From Cricetomys ansorgei (lineage: Eukaryota; Chordata; Mammalia; Rodentia; Nesomyidae), in the NCBI GenBank assembly GCA_026225945.1, contig JAMJFZ010000199.1:66938501-67002500 (forward strand): 64,000 nucleotides of DNA, written 5' to 3'. Position numbers and translations under genes: made by a program. This document shows positions 20,252-30,890 of the stretch, in pieces. The notes under the pieces are model-generated. The model made no database searches and had not been told where the DNA came from. It was given only the letters and a program-made list of their open reading frames with translations. Numbering within the stretch: the first letter of the stretch is position 1; each line of letters starts with the position of its first letter.

Positions 20252-20790
20252 AGAATTTTTGTTACTGTGACAAATGCCTGAGAGAAATAGTGGACAAGCA
20301 GAAAGGCTTGTTTTGTCACTTAGATTCTGAGGTATCAATCCATGTTCAGCTGAGGCCATTTCTATGGGCCTCTGGTGAGGCAAAGCAATATGGTAGAAAG
20401 AGTACAGAAGGACTCTCATTGTGGATGAGGAAGAGACAGAAGGAAGGACATAGAACAAGGGAGAGAGAAAGAGAGGAAGGGAGAAGGAAGGAAGGATGGA
20501 AGAAAGAGAGACCAAGACAGGAAGAGAGGTAGGGGGAGAAGAAGATAGAGAGAGGGAGAGAAGGGGAGGAGAGGGAGAGACAGGGAGAGAGACAGGGAGA
20601 GAGGGAGAGAGAGAACACAATGGGACAAGTACCCTGCTACAGCATGTCAATGATCCATTTTCTTCAGTTAAGCCTCAACTGCTAAAGTTTTCAACCTGTC
20701 CTGAAATAGTACAACCTACTAGAACCAAGATGTTAATAACTGATCCTGTGGGGAACACTTCGGAGTCGTACCATAAGAACACCATTATAC
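20252..20790 (-). mobile_element. MaLR/MLT-type LTR, minus strand, with purine expansion
   Basis: Plus strand starts with the reverse-complement 3' end of the family (TTTTTGTTACTGTGACAAATGCCTGAG), followed by AAGGCTTGTTTTGTC, CAATCCATGTTCAGCTGAGGCC, and TCTATGGGCCTCTGGTGAGGCAAAGCA. It ends TGATCCTGTGGGGAACACTTC and ATAAGAACACC. A 220-base polypurine tract lies in the middle. Same family as the LTRs at 8.83, 56.64 and 57.35 kb. Confidence 0.62.
20395..20616. repeat. Polypurine (GA/GGA/GAA)n tract inside the LTR
   Basis: About 220 bases rich in G and A with few pyrimidines. It is the source of the 203-codon minus frame (20039-20650), whose Ser/Leu/Pro-rich part is its translation, and of the Glu/Arg-rich plus frames. 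None of these is a gene. Confidence 0.92.
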
Positions 20791-21261
20791 AGTAGAAGGT
20801 TAAGAAGAGACAACAGGCAATACTCTTGTATTATTCAGGCTTCCCTCAATTCCTTCAGTGTTCTAGGTTTGCTAATGTCTCCTTTACCAAGCATGACCCT
20901 AGGTGCTTGTTCACAGCACATGGTTTCTTAATTCAAAGCCTCAGTCCCCATGCAAAGTTACATAAATCTTGTAAACCCTAACTCCCTTGCTACTTCTGTG
21001 ACATGTGTATTTTCCAGTCATACCCATAGCCATAGTAGCAAGCACATTCTATAGTATCTGTTTGCTGGGCATATTGCCTATTCTCATACATTGTCCTCCT
21101 ATGTTATTTTAGGGAACAGCAAACAGGAGCTCAGAGATGCATTCATGGGCTGCTGACATGCTTTCTCAGACCTGATCCCTGAAGATAATTTCCATCTGAA
21201 GTCATCATTTTTCTTTTATGGTTATTTATCTTAGTTCTGATAGTCTTTGAGATAAAGTTCT
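20791..21261. other. Unassigned stretch
   Basis: No confident family. Around 21050-21160 a weak reverse-complement MIR flavour (GGAGCTCAGAGATGCATTC) is visible but too short to call. Confidence 0.45.
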
Positions 21262-21322
21262 GCTTTTCTTTCTTACTCAGCTCCCCCTTTTCTTTTCTTT
21301 TTTTTCTTTTCTTTTCTTTCTA
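21262..21322. repeat. (TTTTC)n pyrimidine tract
   Basis: TTTTC and TTTTTTTTC repeats with short C runs. Confidence 0.88.
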
Positions 21323-21655
21323 ATACAGAACATTAGGCACATTAGGCCAGTTCTCTCAGCCAGAAACCCCATGGTAAATCAAGAATTTGATTCTAATGCA
21401 ATTAAAATATATGTATTACCCCTTTAAAAGATTTAATTATGTAACAAACAAGCTCATCGATAGACTACCTCTACCTTGTTATTGTCTGTTTTCAAGTGCA
21501 TCAGAAATTAGAAAGAAAAGTCAGTAGGAAGCCAGCTTTGAAATGTATGTGAAAATGTTTAGGAATACAAAATGATGATTAACTACGTATGTCTGGAAAA
21601 TTGTAAGCTCTCTTTACATATTTATTATGACTCCGTATGACGAATGCTTCATCTT
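21323..21655. other. Unassigned AT-rich stretch
   Basis: No family recognised. Confidence 0.5.
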
Positions 21656-22046
21656 TGTCCTAGTTTGATTTCTATCACTGTAATAAAGACCATGACCAAA
21701 ACCAACTCGAGGAAAGGTATTGTTTTAGCTTACAGTTGCAGTCCATCACCGAGAGAAGTCAGGACAGGAACCCACGGCCAAAACCTGAAGGCAGAAACTG
21801 AAGCAGAGGTCATAGAGGAATGTTGCTGTAAAGGCAGGGCCTTTGTGGCTTTCTTAGACTGACGTTTCATAAAACGCAAGACCACCTGCCAAGGACTGGC
21901 ACCACTCACAGGAAGCTATGATCTCCTATCTCAGTCACTGAATTCTACCCAGACTTGACTATAGGTCAATAAGATGGACTCAGTTCTTCAATTGACCATC
22001 TATTCTCCCCAGATGTTAAGTTAACAAAAAACTAAACCACACAACA
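21656..22046. mobile_element. Rodent interspersed repeat (family not named)
   Basis: Recognised by ordered blocks typical of a common rodent repeat. These are TGTCCTAGTTTGATTTCTAT, CACTGTAATAAAGACCATGACC, AAAGGTATTGTTTTAGCTTAC, CAGTCCATCACCGAGAGAAGTC and AGGACAGGAACCCA. They are followed by GAAGCAGAGGTCATAGAGG, CCAAGGACTGGCACCACTCACA, and a GTTAAGTTAACAAAAAACTAA end. The outer head resembles the URR1 and LTR-like families nearby. The 72-codon frame at 21644-21862 lies inside it. Confidence 0.68.
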
Positions 22047-22181
22047 TTTTATTGTAGTAGTATAGCTAGTTAGCAGGCATCTACAGAGTTTAGAATGTTC
22101 AATGATACTTTGAACTAACAATATTCTCTTATATGTATAATGTGTAGCTGCATAGAAATAACCACTTAGCATGCATAAAAT

Positions 22182-22310
22182 ACAGTTTGCAACAGGTTTT
22201 CACTACATAGCCTTAAGCTGGCCTTGAACTCACAGAAGCAATTCTCTTACCCCAGCCTCCTAAGAGTTGTGATGACAACCATGTGACATGACACCCAGCC
22301 ATGCAGCTTA
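22182..22310 (-). mobile_element. B1-type SINE, old (minus strand)
   Basis: Plus strand shows reverse-complement B1: CAGGTTTTCACTACATAGCC, TTAAGCTGGCCTTGAACTCA, CAGAAGCAATTCTCTTACC, CAGCCTCCTAAGAGTTGTGATG, ACACCCAGCC. High divergence suggests a proto-B1 or early B1. Confidence 0.88.
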
Positions 22311-23335
22311 TTTTGCTTTGCCAATAGTACAAAGTGCTCATTTTAATTCACACCTGGAGACAAGCTATGTGTGCGTCCATGTGTATAATAGAGTAAGGTT
22401 AACATACACTGTGTGGCTTCCCACTTTCACATTTCAGCATGAAGAACAAAATAACACTTGAATTCATGTTGCATAACTTTCTGCTAAAGATTTTTTTTTA
22501 CTCTTCCCAATGGAAAACCAGCCAATATTAGCAAATAATTAACATTCCACTGCCTTCTCTATTCCAAATTAAAATTGTATGGCAGATGTGTGGAAGTAAT
22601 CTGATCAATGTGAGCAGGGTCCCAAGCAAAGAACTCATTAACTTCTTTTGTTTATATTCTACCTTGTATTTAGAGTTCAGTTTGGGGTCCTGCTGGATAT
22701 AAATCTGAGGGTAATGATATTTGTGGGAAGAAATGTGGTAACAGTCTATGAGGAGTGATGAAAGCTCTGTAGACATTCCATCAATTAGTTAGAAATGACA
22801 GCACTTGAGCAATGTCAGAGAATTGTATATTTCATGTATAGACCTAGAAAGCTAAATTAGGACAATAAATGAATGTTACAGAAAAAGCAATTTTAGTCTA
22901 CTCTGCATTATATGGGCACATCTTAATATTCTGTTGTGTTCTGATTCACTGGGATGATGAAAAAAATTAACAAGGAAGATTTTTTTCAAAGCCACAACAT
23001 CCCTAGCAGAAAAGCAAGGTATTTTCAGTAACACCCGTAAATGTTTTTTTCTTGACTCCTTACACTAATGGTTTTGCAGGGTGTGTGCATACTTCCATTT
23101 TTCTTTAGCTATGATGCCCTGTTTGAATTTAGTTTAATGTGTTGCTCTACCTTCTCAGGATCATTCTGGGGAACTGTCCATGTGGTCTCACATGCTACAG
23201 AATGTTTGACTTCTGATAAACTCCTCTAGTCCTAGCTATTTTTGAATTTCTAAAGATTGTACACATTTCTTTTACAAAACATGATGCTTTGTAAGATGTA
23301 TGCATGGTAGTATGACTCATCTCAGCTAATTAAGT
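22311..23335. other. Unassigned stretch, about 1 kb
   Basis: No gene or family recognised. The 82-codon minus frame at 22528-22776 lacks any motif. Confidence 0.5.
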
Positions 23336-23411
23336 TTATTAGTTACTTTTTTATTACAACCAAGTACTTGACAAAAGCAGCTCAAGGCAGGAAGAGTTTG
23401 CTTGGGGGTGA
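23336..23411 (-). mobile_element. LTR-like 3' end, minus strand
   Basis: Plus strand TATTAGTTACTTTTTTATTAC, AACCAAGTACTTGACAAAAG, CAGCTCAAGGCAGGAAGAG is the reverse complement of a MaLR-like 3' end (ending gtaactaata). It joins directly to a second LTR-like piece of opposite orientation. Confidence 0.55.
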
Positions 23412-23684
23412 TTTTCTTAATTGCTAATTGATATAGGGGAAGCCAGCCTACTGTTGGTAGTGGCATCTGTCTAGGCAGATGGATCTGGGTCATATAAGCA
23501 AGGTACCTGACTTTTCCAGGAGAAGCAAACCAATAAGCAGTGTTCCTCCCTGGTCTGCATCTCAATTCCTGTCTTTACTCCCTTGAATGAGTGACTATAA
23601 TGTGCAAGATGAAAGAAACTCTTTCCTGCCCAGATTTCTTTTGGCCAGTGTTTTATCACAGCAACGAGAAACAGACTAGAACAA
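23412..23684 (+). mobile_element. Rodent LTR-like repeat, 3' part
   Basis: Blocks recognised: TTTTCTTAATTGCTAATTGAT, GGAAGCCAGCCTACTGTTGG, GGCAGATGGATCTGGGTC, ATATAAGCAAGG, AAACCAATAAGCAGTGTTCC, GTGCAAGATGAAAGAAACTC, TTTCCTGCCCAGATTTC, and the end TGTTTTATCACAGCAACGAG, AAACAGACTAGAACA. A common rodent repeat of MaLR-like form. Overlapping minus frames (23326-23731) are not genes. Confidence 0.65.
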
Positions 23685-25014
23685 ATGTGTGCTATGTAGG
23701 AACAGGCTGACTCTCCAATGTTCTTGCCCAAAGTCCCCTAGTTGTAGAAGGAGGACTTCTGAAGAACTGGAGTATAGTGAACCCTGGTCGTCTTCTGGAT
23801 TTCTAAACAGTGATGATGCATCTACCAATGTTATCGTATCAGAAACACCTAAAGGCACATTTCATTCATTCTCCCTTCATTTCTCTCCATAAATATTCAC
23901 TTGTGAGATCATAACCTGTGTTTAAGAATCCATCACCATGTTCACTCACACGGCAAATAGACAGGAAAGATTAAGAACAACAATGAAGTAAAACTTATTT
24001 TAATATGCTTTAGCAAAACAAGGATATAGATTTGGTTTCCATTTAGTGTGGTAGCATGCTTATTGAAATAAAAGAGTTAACTTACTCTGTGTAAGATGGC
24101 TATCATATCTGCAGAACAAATAGTTTATTTTGAAAATGTCATCCATTCTAGAAAATACAAATTTTATAGGATTTGAAACTTAAGCAAGGGTAACACTATT
24201 ATGTCAGTTGATGAGCCCAGAGAAAATGATAGCCAGGAGTCATAGCCATGTTTGTACCTGAAGATCCAACCTGTGAAGCTTATTCTCAGAGGCATGATCC
24301 CTTGAAGTGTTAAAAATTACTAATGACATACCACTCATTATATAGTAGAGAAAGGCTTTCAATCTTTTCCAACTAGCTTCTTTCATATGTCAATCTTTAC
24401 ATATATTTTTTTCAATCTGTATTTTTCTGACACAACTTTCTCTTGTGATCCAAAATCTGGGAGAGAAGGAAGGAGATGATTATTCTATTTTCCATAGACC
24501 CTCTCTGCTTATGAGGAACATAATCTGTACTTAAGAGAGGCAAGTTACTCTCTTTCTATTTTATCTATTGATTGGAGAGGAGGTTTTGGGTTTTCTACCC
24601 CAGTTGGGATTCAGTAAAGGACAATGAGCTACCCTATCTATTTTTTTTCTAGCACTATACATTGGCTCTTTTGATTTTCCATAATCTAGACTTAAGTTTA
24701 TAAATTGTCCCTTCATTTATCTCTTTTCAGTTGTCTTTTAGGAATTGTCCAGGTCTTTATTTCCTAAGCATTCTCTACTTGAATTTTGAGCAAATGTCAC
24801 TTCATGGTATAGATATGGTCTAGAAGATCAGAGCAGCTTTAGGGAAACTTTATAGCTGATACATAAGAAGATAGGTGAAGAGTGAGAAGAGAGTGTTTGA
24901 GACAGTGCACCAGATAATGGTGCCTTTTCTGAGGTGTCAGGATTCCAGCATTAATGATAATGTGAAGCCACACTTCAGCACCAAGCCTTTGATATTCATG
25001 CTCAGGACAAGTAA
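23685..25014. other. Unassigned stretch, about 1.3 kb
   Basis: No gene or family recognised. Small frames at 23676-23892 are without domains. T-rich runs occur near 24400 and 24640. Confidence 0.5.
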
Positions 25015-25102
25015 AAGAACCTGGGCTCAGACAACCTCCATTCAAACACCATTTATGACATCCATTTGCTTTGCAACCTTCATTAACTTGCTTAATCCCA
25101 TG
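25015..25102 (+). mobile_element. MIR SINE fragment
   Basis: AGAACCTGGGCTCAGACAACC, CATTCAAACACC, TTTATGACATCC, CTTTGCAACCTTCATTAAC, TTGCTTAATCCC follow the MIR 5' half and core. The 94- and 96-codon frames overlapping this piece are therefore chance. Confidence 0.6.
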
Positions 25103-25448
25103 GCGGTTAACTTTATGCATCATGCTGACTGGACCATGGTGTGTCTAGAATTAGCATTATTATGAAATGTGTCTCTGATAGTGTATCTGGATCTGCATGA
25201 GTTTGACATCTGAACTGACATACTCCTTAAAGCAGATAGCCCTCCTCAATGTATAGAAGCATATGCAATCCATAGAGTATATGAATATAAAGCAGACTAA
25301 TAGAAGGGAAATAAATTCCCTTCTTTCTTGCTCAGTGGAGCTAACAAATAGATCTGATACATTTGAACTAGACTTTATACAATCAGCTACCCAGTTCTTT
25401 AGTCCTACAGACACAAACCAAACTCATCCCACTATTTTCCCTTGGTCA
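25103..25448. other. Unassigned stretch
   Basis: No family recognised. Confidence 0.5.
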
Positions 25449-25812
25449 CTGTCTTAGTTACTGTTCTATTGTTGTGTACGGACACTGTGACCAAGGTAAC
25501 TCTTATTTTTAAAAGGGCATTTGATTGGGGGCTTCCTTACACTTTCAGAAGCTTAGTTCATTATCATCATGGCAGGAAGCAGAGAGGCATGGTGCTAGAG
25601 CAGCAGCTAAGAGCTTTACATCAGGTATCAGGCTAAGAGAGAGATGGTAGGGGGTGCTAGAATAAGATTTTGAAATTTCACAGCCTGCCTACCCCTAGTA
25701 ACAAACCACCTTCACAAAAACCATACCTCCTAACCCGAAATAGCTCACCAACTGTGGACAAATTATGAAAACATATGAGCCTACAGATCTCATTCTCATA
25801 CAAAGCACCACA
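25449..25812 (-). mobile_element. URR1-like rodent DNA transposon (hAT-type), minus strand
   Basis: Plus strand is the reverse complement of URR1: TGTCTTAGTTACTGTTC, GACACTGTGACCAAGGTAACTC, TTGATTGGGGGCTTCC, TTAGTTCATTATCATCATGGC, AGGAAGCAGAGAGGCATGG, GCAGCTAAGAGCTTTACATC, CACCTTCACAAAAACC, ATACCTCCTAACCCGAAATAG. Non-autonomous, no transposase. Nearly full length by eye. Confidence 0.82.
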
Positions 25813-25950
25813 GTCTCTAACTTACAGATGACAGTCTTTCTAATTCTATATGTTCTGTTAGTATGTTTCTATAGAGAACCTTGACTGTTATAACTCCTTT
25901 GTGCTTCAACTTTTTCTAGGTGTGCAAAGGAAAGGTAGAAGCACCTACCT
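25813..25950. other. Unassigned short stretch
   Basis: No confident family. CTTCAACTTTTTCTAGG...AGCACCTACCTTATA near 25905-25955 resembles the MIR core weakly. Confidence 0.4.
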
Positions 25951-26157
25951 TATAATAAATATAATGGATATTCATACATATATAATATAAATATATTTAT
26001 ATTTTTTATATTTTTATATAATGTATAAAATTATTATTTTCATATATAAAAATTTTATATTTGTATATAACATATAAAATATATATTATATTTTTATTAT
26101 ATATAATATAAATATATACAACACAAATATAAATATAATAAATATAATGGATATTCA
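25951..26157. repeat. AT-rich block bounded by a 24-bp direct repeat
   Basis: Two exact 24-base copies (TATAATAAATATAATGG followed by ATATTCA) at 25951-25974 and 26134-26157 enclose about 160 bases of almost pure A/T. Slipped-strand duplication is the likely origin. Confidence 0.92.
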
Positions 26158-26639
26158 AAGGTCACCTTGCCTTACTGTGAATCATCAATAAAATGAAATA
26201 ACATGATTGTGTTTTAAAAAGTGTCATCTGGCTGTCATCTGTTGAGGATAGAGAACTGGACATCAAAGCAGGCTCAAGGAGGAAGATGGCTCCAAACAGT
26301 TCCCATAGAACAGACAGGTGGATTTATAACAGAAAGTGGTTATGCCAATATGCTGTCAGATGAGCATCCATACCCTAGTAAGCATGAGTCCAATAGTAAA
26401 GTCATCCAGCATTAACACAGTGTTGACTACATATTAGAAGATAAATTTTACTGCAACCTACTTTCTGGATATGTGGAAGTTAAATCATCTAAAAAAAATT
26501 GTAAACATGTTTTCATGGTCACTCTTCGACTCTAATAGCAGTACTGGTCCTTTATAATCCAATACATAACCTCCAAAATGCCTCTCAGTAACACGATATC
26601 TTAATAACATAATGTAAATTTTAAAAACATGACAACCAC
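26158..26639. other. Unassigned stretch
   Basis: No family recognised. Confidence 0.5.
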
Positions 26640-26925
26640 TCAGGTAAGTCATCTCCTGGCCCCTTTTAATTTAATTCTATTGATGAATGTTAAGGCTAAT
26701 CACTTGGAATTGATTCCTATTGATTTCTGTCTAATTGAATCCAATTAAATGCCAGTGATTTACATTGAGCAAATTAAATGGCACAGACTAATTGGATTGA
26801 AGGCATTATCACTGAGGTGAAGAGTGTTCACAAAGAGTCCACTGTGATGTGGTTTTAATACTGGCTCCTGGTGTGACAGCTATTGAAAAATTATTAAAGC
26901 TCAGCAGATGTACTGATTTCTAGAA
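26640..26925. promoter_or_regulatory. Candidate conserved non-coding element B
   Basis: Seen: no recognised repeat. An unusually dense set of homeodomain-type cores: TTTAATTTAATTC, GCTAATCACTTGGAATTG, CTAATTGAATCCAATTAAAT, GCAAATTAAATGG, CTAATTGGATTG, TTATTAAAG. TGAATCCAATTA (26736-26747) faces TAATTGGATTGA (26789-26800) as a near-perfect inverted repeat. Inference: enhancer-like. No reading frame of note. Confidence 0.38.
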
Positions 26926-27465
26926 ATACCCTCTTAAAAAAAGATAAACTACACAGGTTTTGCAATTACCTTGAAGTCTTTGACTGTATCATCTGTGAAC
27001 ATTTGAGGGCTGTTTCTAGGAGATATTCATATAACATTTGACTGCAATTACAAGAAAAAAGAAGAAAATAAAAACGCATCTTGGGAGAACAGAAAGAACT
27101 AGAAAAAAGGAAGATAGCATTCAGCACTTCATGATTTACTGGTTCTTCTGTTGTGAAACATTAATATTTACATAAACCTTCTTGAAGGTATTTGTCCTGA
27201 AGTACAGCTTGTATAGCCTCAACCCTCTATGTCTTATCTGCTACTATTTCATTCATACCTACAGTGACCTGTACTCTGATACAACCTGCCAATTTCCTAA
27301 CTTTAATCCTAGTCAGTCTCATTTATATCCCAAAGTTTTTCTTTTGAAATTACTTCAAGGGCATCACAGAGGCCTACTAGAGCTTATCTATGTGCAACTA
27401 GGAAGTGTAAGGCAGATAACATCCCAAGGATTTCAGCTTTGAGTAACACAAATGGGAGAAGCTAA
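26926..27465. other. Unassigned stretch
   Basis: A purine-rich patch at 27050-27115. The 86-codon frame at 27182-27442 has no recognisable domain and unremarkable composition. Confidence 0.5.
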
Positions 27466-27872
27466 GAACTGACTGTGTCCTTCTATAATTCACATGTTGA
27501 AATTCTGACCCTCAGTGGGATAGTATTGGGCAGTGTGTACATGTGTCTGTGTCTGTGTGTGGGGGGAGGGGTCCTTTGGAAGTAATTTAATGAAGTCACA
27601 AGAGTGGAGTGACATGATGGAATATTTGCCCTCATAAAAAGATGAAACTGACCACATTCACTCTAATCTCTAATACAGAAAAAAAGACTTTCTCTAATGC
27701 AGAAAAAAGACTTCTGAAAAGTTGGAGAGAGCTCTAACCTGAAGTAAAACTAGCCAGCAGCTTGAATTTTAACTTTTTAGTCTACCATAAGTATGAGCAC
27801 CAAATCTGTGCTATTAAAGCAACCTAGTCTATGACTTGCTAGTCAATTCTTGCTACTATAGCAAAATGTCTT
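27466..27872 (+). mobile_element. MLT1-type MaLR LTR
   Basis: Ordered match to MLT1: GACTGTGTCCTTCTATAATTC, ACATGTTGAAATTCTGACCC, TCAGTGGGATAGTATTGGG, GGGGTCCTTTGGAAGTAATTTAATGAAGTCACAAGAGTGGAG, CCCTCATAAAAAGATG, AGCACCAAATCTG, and a TCTATGACTTGCTAGT...TGCTACTATAGC end. A TG run (27537-27560) and a 23-bp tandem duplication (27667-27713) are later changes. Confidence 0.75.
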
Positions 27873-29389
27873 AGAGTATGAAATCTGTCAACTACAGACA
27901 CCGATTATTCTCAGATATGAAAACTGTGAATTTCAATACAAAGAGTTAGCCGATCCTATATTTGGTGATCAAAGGATTAATTCATAGTTGGCTTCTCCCA
28001 TGTGCCTCTAATGACAGATGGGACTAGTGAGCTTCTTCTATTCCTTTTCATACAGCATTTACCTGATTCTGAAGGTGGAATCCACATGATTTGATCACTC
28101 TTTCAAGACTTAGCGATCAGTGTGTGTGTGTGGCAGGGGGGTAAAATTTCAATGTCTGCATGTTGCAAGGGCAACACCATCTGCCTGTGCTTATTAGTAA
28201 GGAAATTGAATTGGTAATGCTTTGCTTCTTTTACTAAATGGGAGCCTCAGGATGCTTACAAATAAAATAACGAAAGCTTATAAAATATCACTTAACAAAA
28301 AATATTGTAGAGCATAAGCCACTTTAGAAATTTAAATTTTCTATTAGGATTGAAATCAAGGGTGGAATTAATCCTTCTTCCCACTAGTCTCACTGGTGAA
28401 AGAGCCGTCCATCCAGACTCATTGTCCACTCGCATTTATATGGTGATCTCTGATTCATTCAACCCTTGGGCTCCATATCATTGCCTGGCTTTGCTTTCAC
28501 TGGTGCACACAAACTGCCTGGACTGCCATCATCAGCATTTTCCTGGTCAGATTTCCCATCTATCTCTGCAGTAGTGACTTGAGGTACTTTAGAAGCTCTA
28601 ATTTCAGTTGGTCAGTGCCGTGTAAGGAACATGACCCTCTAACTTTGTCCAACTTTGCTGCTGGGTATCCCATTCTTCATTTAATTAACAAGACTCTCCC
28701 TTGATTCTTCACTGCTTAAGGAACATCTGTGTCTAACTCTGTAGAATGACTGCTGCAGCCTGGCTCCTGTCTCTGAGACATGTCTCATGTCTTAGCTGGT
28801 TATGGTTGTACTAGGTGTAATTTCCTAATTTGGTTTAATCTTTGATGAACTACAGCCTTGTTATAATTGTGAGATTGAAGGAAAGGATCTGCATGGGTGG
28901 AAGGACATTTCAAAGCCAAATAATAGGGGAAACCAGGGACACAAATACAATGCTTGATAATATGCTTTTCACGGAACTAGTTAGTCACTTCCCTGAAATC
29001 TACCTTGAAAATGCATTAATTGATAGTCAGGAAAACAAAACAACAGAAACCTCTTTACTCTAAAGCTGTAACATTTTGTCTGCATGACACATGAGCACAA
29101 GCTTTGTGTCTTCAGGGTTCCTTCCTGATATTTGTGGTCTAGGTATATTCATTGATCATTTTGTACTTTATAATAATGGATATTACATGTTCATTTTGTA
29201 CTAGACCAAAAGTTATGTAGCCACTTTACATAAGGTTTTGCAAATTACTGAAAAGATAATAAAACTTTATGTCAAGGCTACCTCATCTTTAAGTAGACAT
29301 TTCAACACATTGGAAGAAACTTAGCAACTGTTCAATAGTCCACATGCTTTAGAAAGTTTGTAAAGTTGACACTGGAGCCATTTCCCTTT
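27873..29389. other. Unassigned stretch, about 1.5 kb
   Basis: No gene recognised. TG run at 28121-28133 followed by a G7 run. Small frames at 28350-28574 and 28842-29063 have no domain. Confidence 0.5.
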
Positions 29390-29535
29390 ATTGCACATTT
29401 GTAGAGTAATTCTGTACACATGGTCTCATCTAATCCCTCGTAAAAACCTGAGTCTCAGATTCTCAGGAAACAGGAATAAAGGCTGTTAGGAATCACCAGA
29501 TCATGCTTATCTCCCTTTTCACACCTAGATGCTAA
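29390..29535 (-). mobile_element. MIR SINE fragment (possible)
   Basis: Plus-strand TGTACACATGGTCTCATCTAATCCCTCGTAAAAACC followed by TCAGATTCTCAGGAAACAGG resembles the reverse-complement MIR core (tctcatttaatcctcacaac...gatgaggaaactgagg). Diverged. Confidence 0.48.
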
Positions 29536-30687
29536 TCAGGGGGCATGCCTTCATTTGCAGACCATAAGATCCTGGAGGATATACAATCTAAGCTTTACTA
29601 ATGTCTCTCACCCAAGCATCTGACTGGGACCTAGATGCCTAGTGAGTAATGCTAAACGTTTCTCAATCTGAATTCACCTTGGCCGAACTTTCTGGAGACA
29701 ACAACTCATGCAGTCCTAATTTCTTAACAAATGTTGAAGTTAATTTTCTTCACTTGCCATCAGTTTTATCCTACTGTAACTGACAACAGAAGGGCACAGG
29801 ATTCAATATTCTGAAAAGCTTTAGAGACATTATTATCTTAGTTGTTTGCCTAATGAATACCTGAAACATCTGTAGCATGATCACCCTGCCTGGTAACTAA
29901 GGAATCAACCTATATGTTCACATTTTCCAGGATCATTTGGAATTTTCTCTTTTGGTTCCTAGAATATCAGAGTTATGGAAGAAGCTGAGGAATGTGTGCT
30001 CTTGGATTTCACTGCAAGCTCAGGACACTGGATGCAGGGAAGATGCATAGGTATGGCCAAGATCTGGGTAAAGTCAAAGATAGAATTAAGGAACCTCCCC
30101 CTGTGCTCACTAGCCCTCTTCTCCTTATATTTAAGTCCTGACTTCTGACTATCATCACACTCACCATTCCAACTGAAATGGAGGGGTACAAAAAAAGAAT
30201 AGCAACATTTCTTATTTGTTACCAGACTGTAGCATGGAAGTAAATTCCATGAATTCCCTTCAGATGGTAGAGACGTGATGGTGTGATCTAAAAGTCTCAA
30301 AGGAAACAGCTGCAATGGTATTAACTATTCTATAAGGCTGACTGACTATCAGACCTTGATTATTGTGGAGAGTTGGAATGTTGAAAATCTGGATTTATCT
30401 TGGACTATCTTTAGTCACCTTAATAACCATTCATGTATTTCATTTCCTACTGTTTCTGTGTCTGACGGAAAATCGTATTTACTATCAGCTAAAACATTTC
30501 GAAAAGTATTAGTTTAACAGATCATAAGGTTCCACAAACCCAAAAGGTAAGCATATGATCGATAACATGTGAAACATAAGACAGGAATTTCTCTTCTTTG
30601 TGTGACCAGGTGTACCTGATGGTTCTACCATTGTCTTTGAACATTTGATTGATGATGTACATTTTTTTCTGTAATGAAAAAAATTCA
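29536..30687. other. Unassigned stretch, about 1.15 kb
   Basis: No family recognised. The 118-codon minus frame at 29959-30315 overlaps a second frame, has no domain and no codon pattern I can defend. Confidence 0.5.
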
Positions 30688-30836
30688 GGAGCAGGTGAGA
30701 TGGCTCAGCCTATAAGGGTGCTTGCTACCAAGTCTGATGACATGAGCTTGATTCCAGGGACTCAGATTGTGGAAGGAGAGAATTGACTTAGGCAAGTTAT
30801 CATCTGACTTCCAAATGTACTATGGCACATGAACAT

Positions 30837-30881
<45 letters not shown>

Positions 30882-30890
30882 TAAATATAT
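30688..30890 (+). mobile_element. B3 SINE (B2 family) with (CA)n tail
   Basis: B3 form of the B2 group: CAGGTGAGATGGCTCAGCC, AAGGGTGCTTGCTACCAAG, TCTGATGACATGAGCTTGATTCC, TGTGGAAGGAGAGAATTGAC, TATCATCTGACTTCC, then GGCACATGAACATGCACACA. A CA array of about 21 units (30837-30880) and AATAAATA follow. Confidence 0.92.

Noticed and set aside
20039..20650. 203-codon minus-strand open frame, the longest in the window
   Set aside because: Its N-terminal half is a Ser/Leu/Pro-rich translation of the polypurine tract, and the rest runs through an LTR and a MIR. No protein family is visible.
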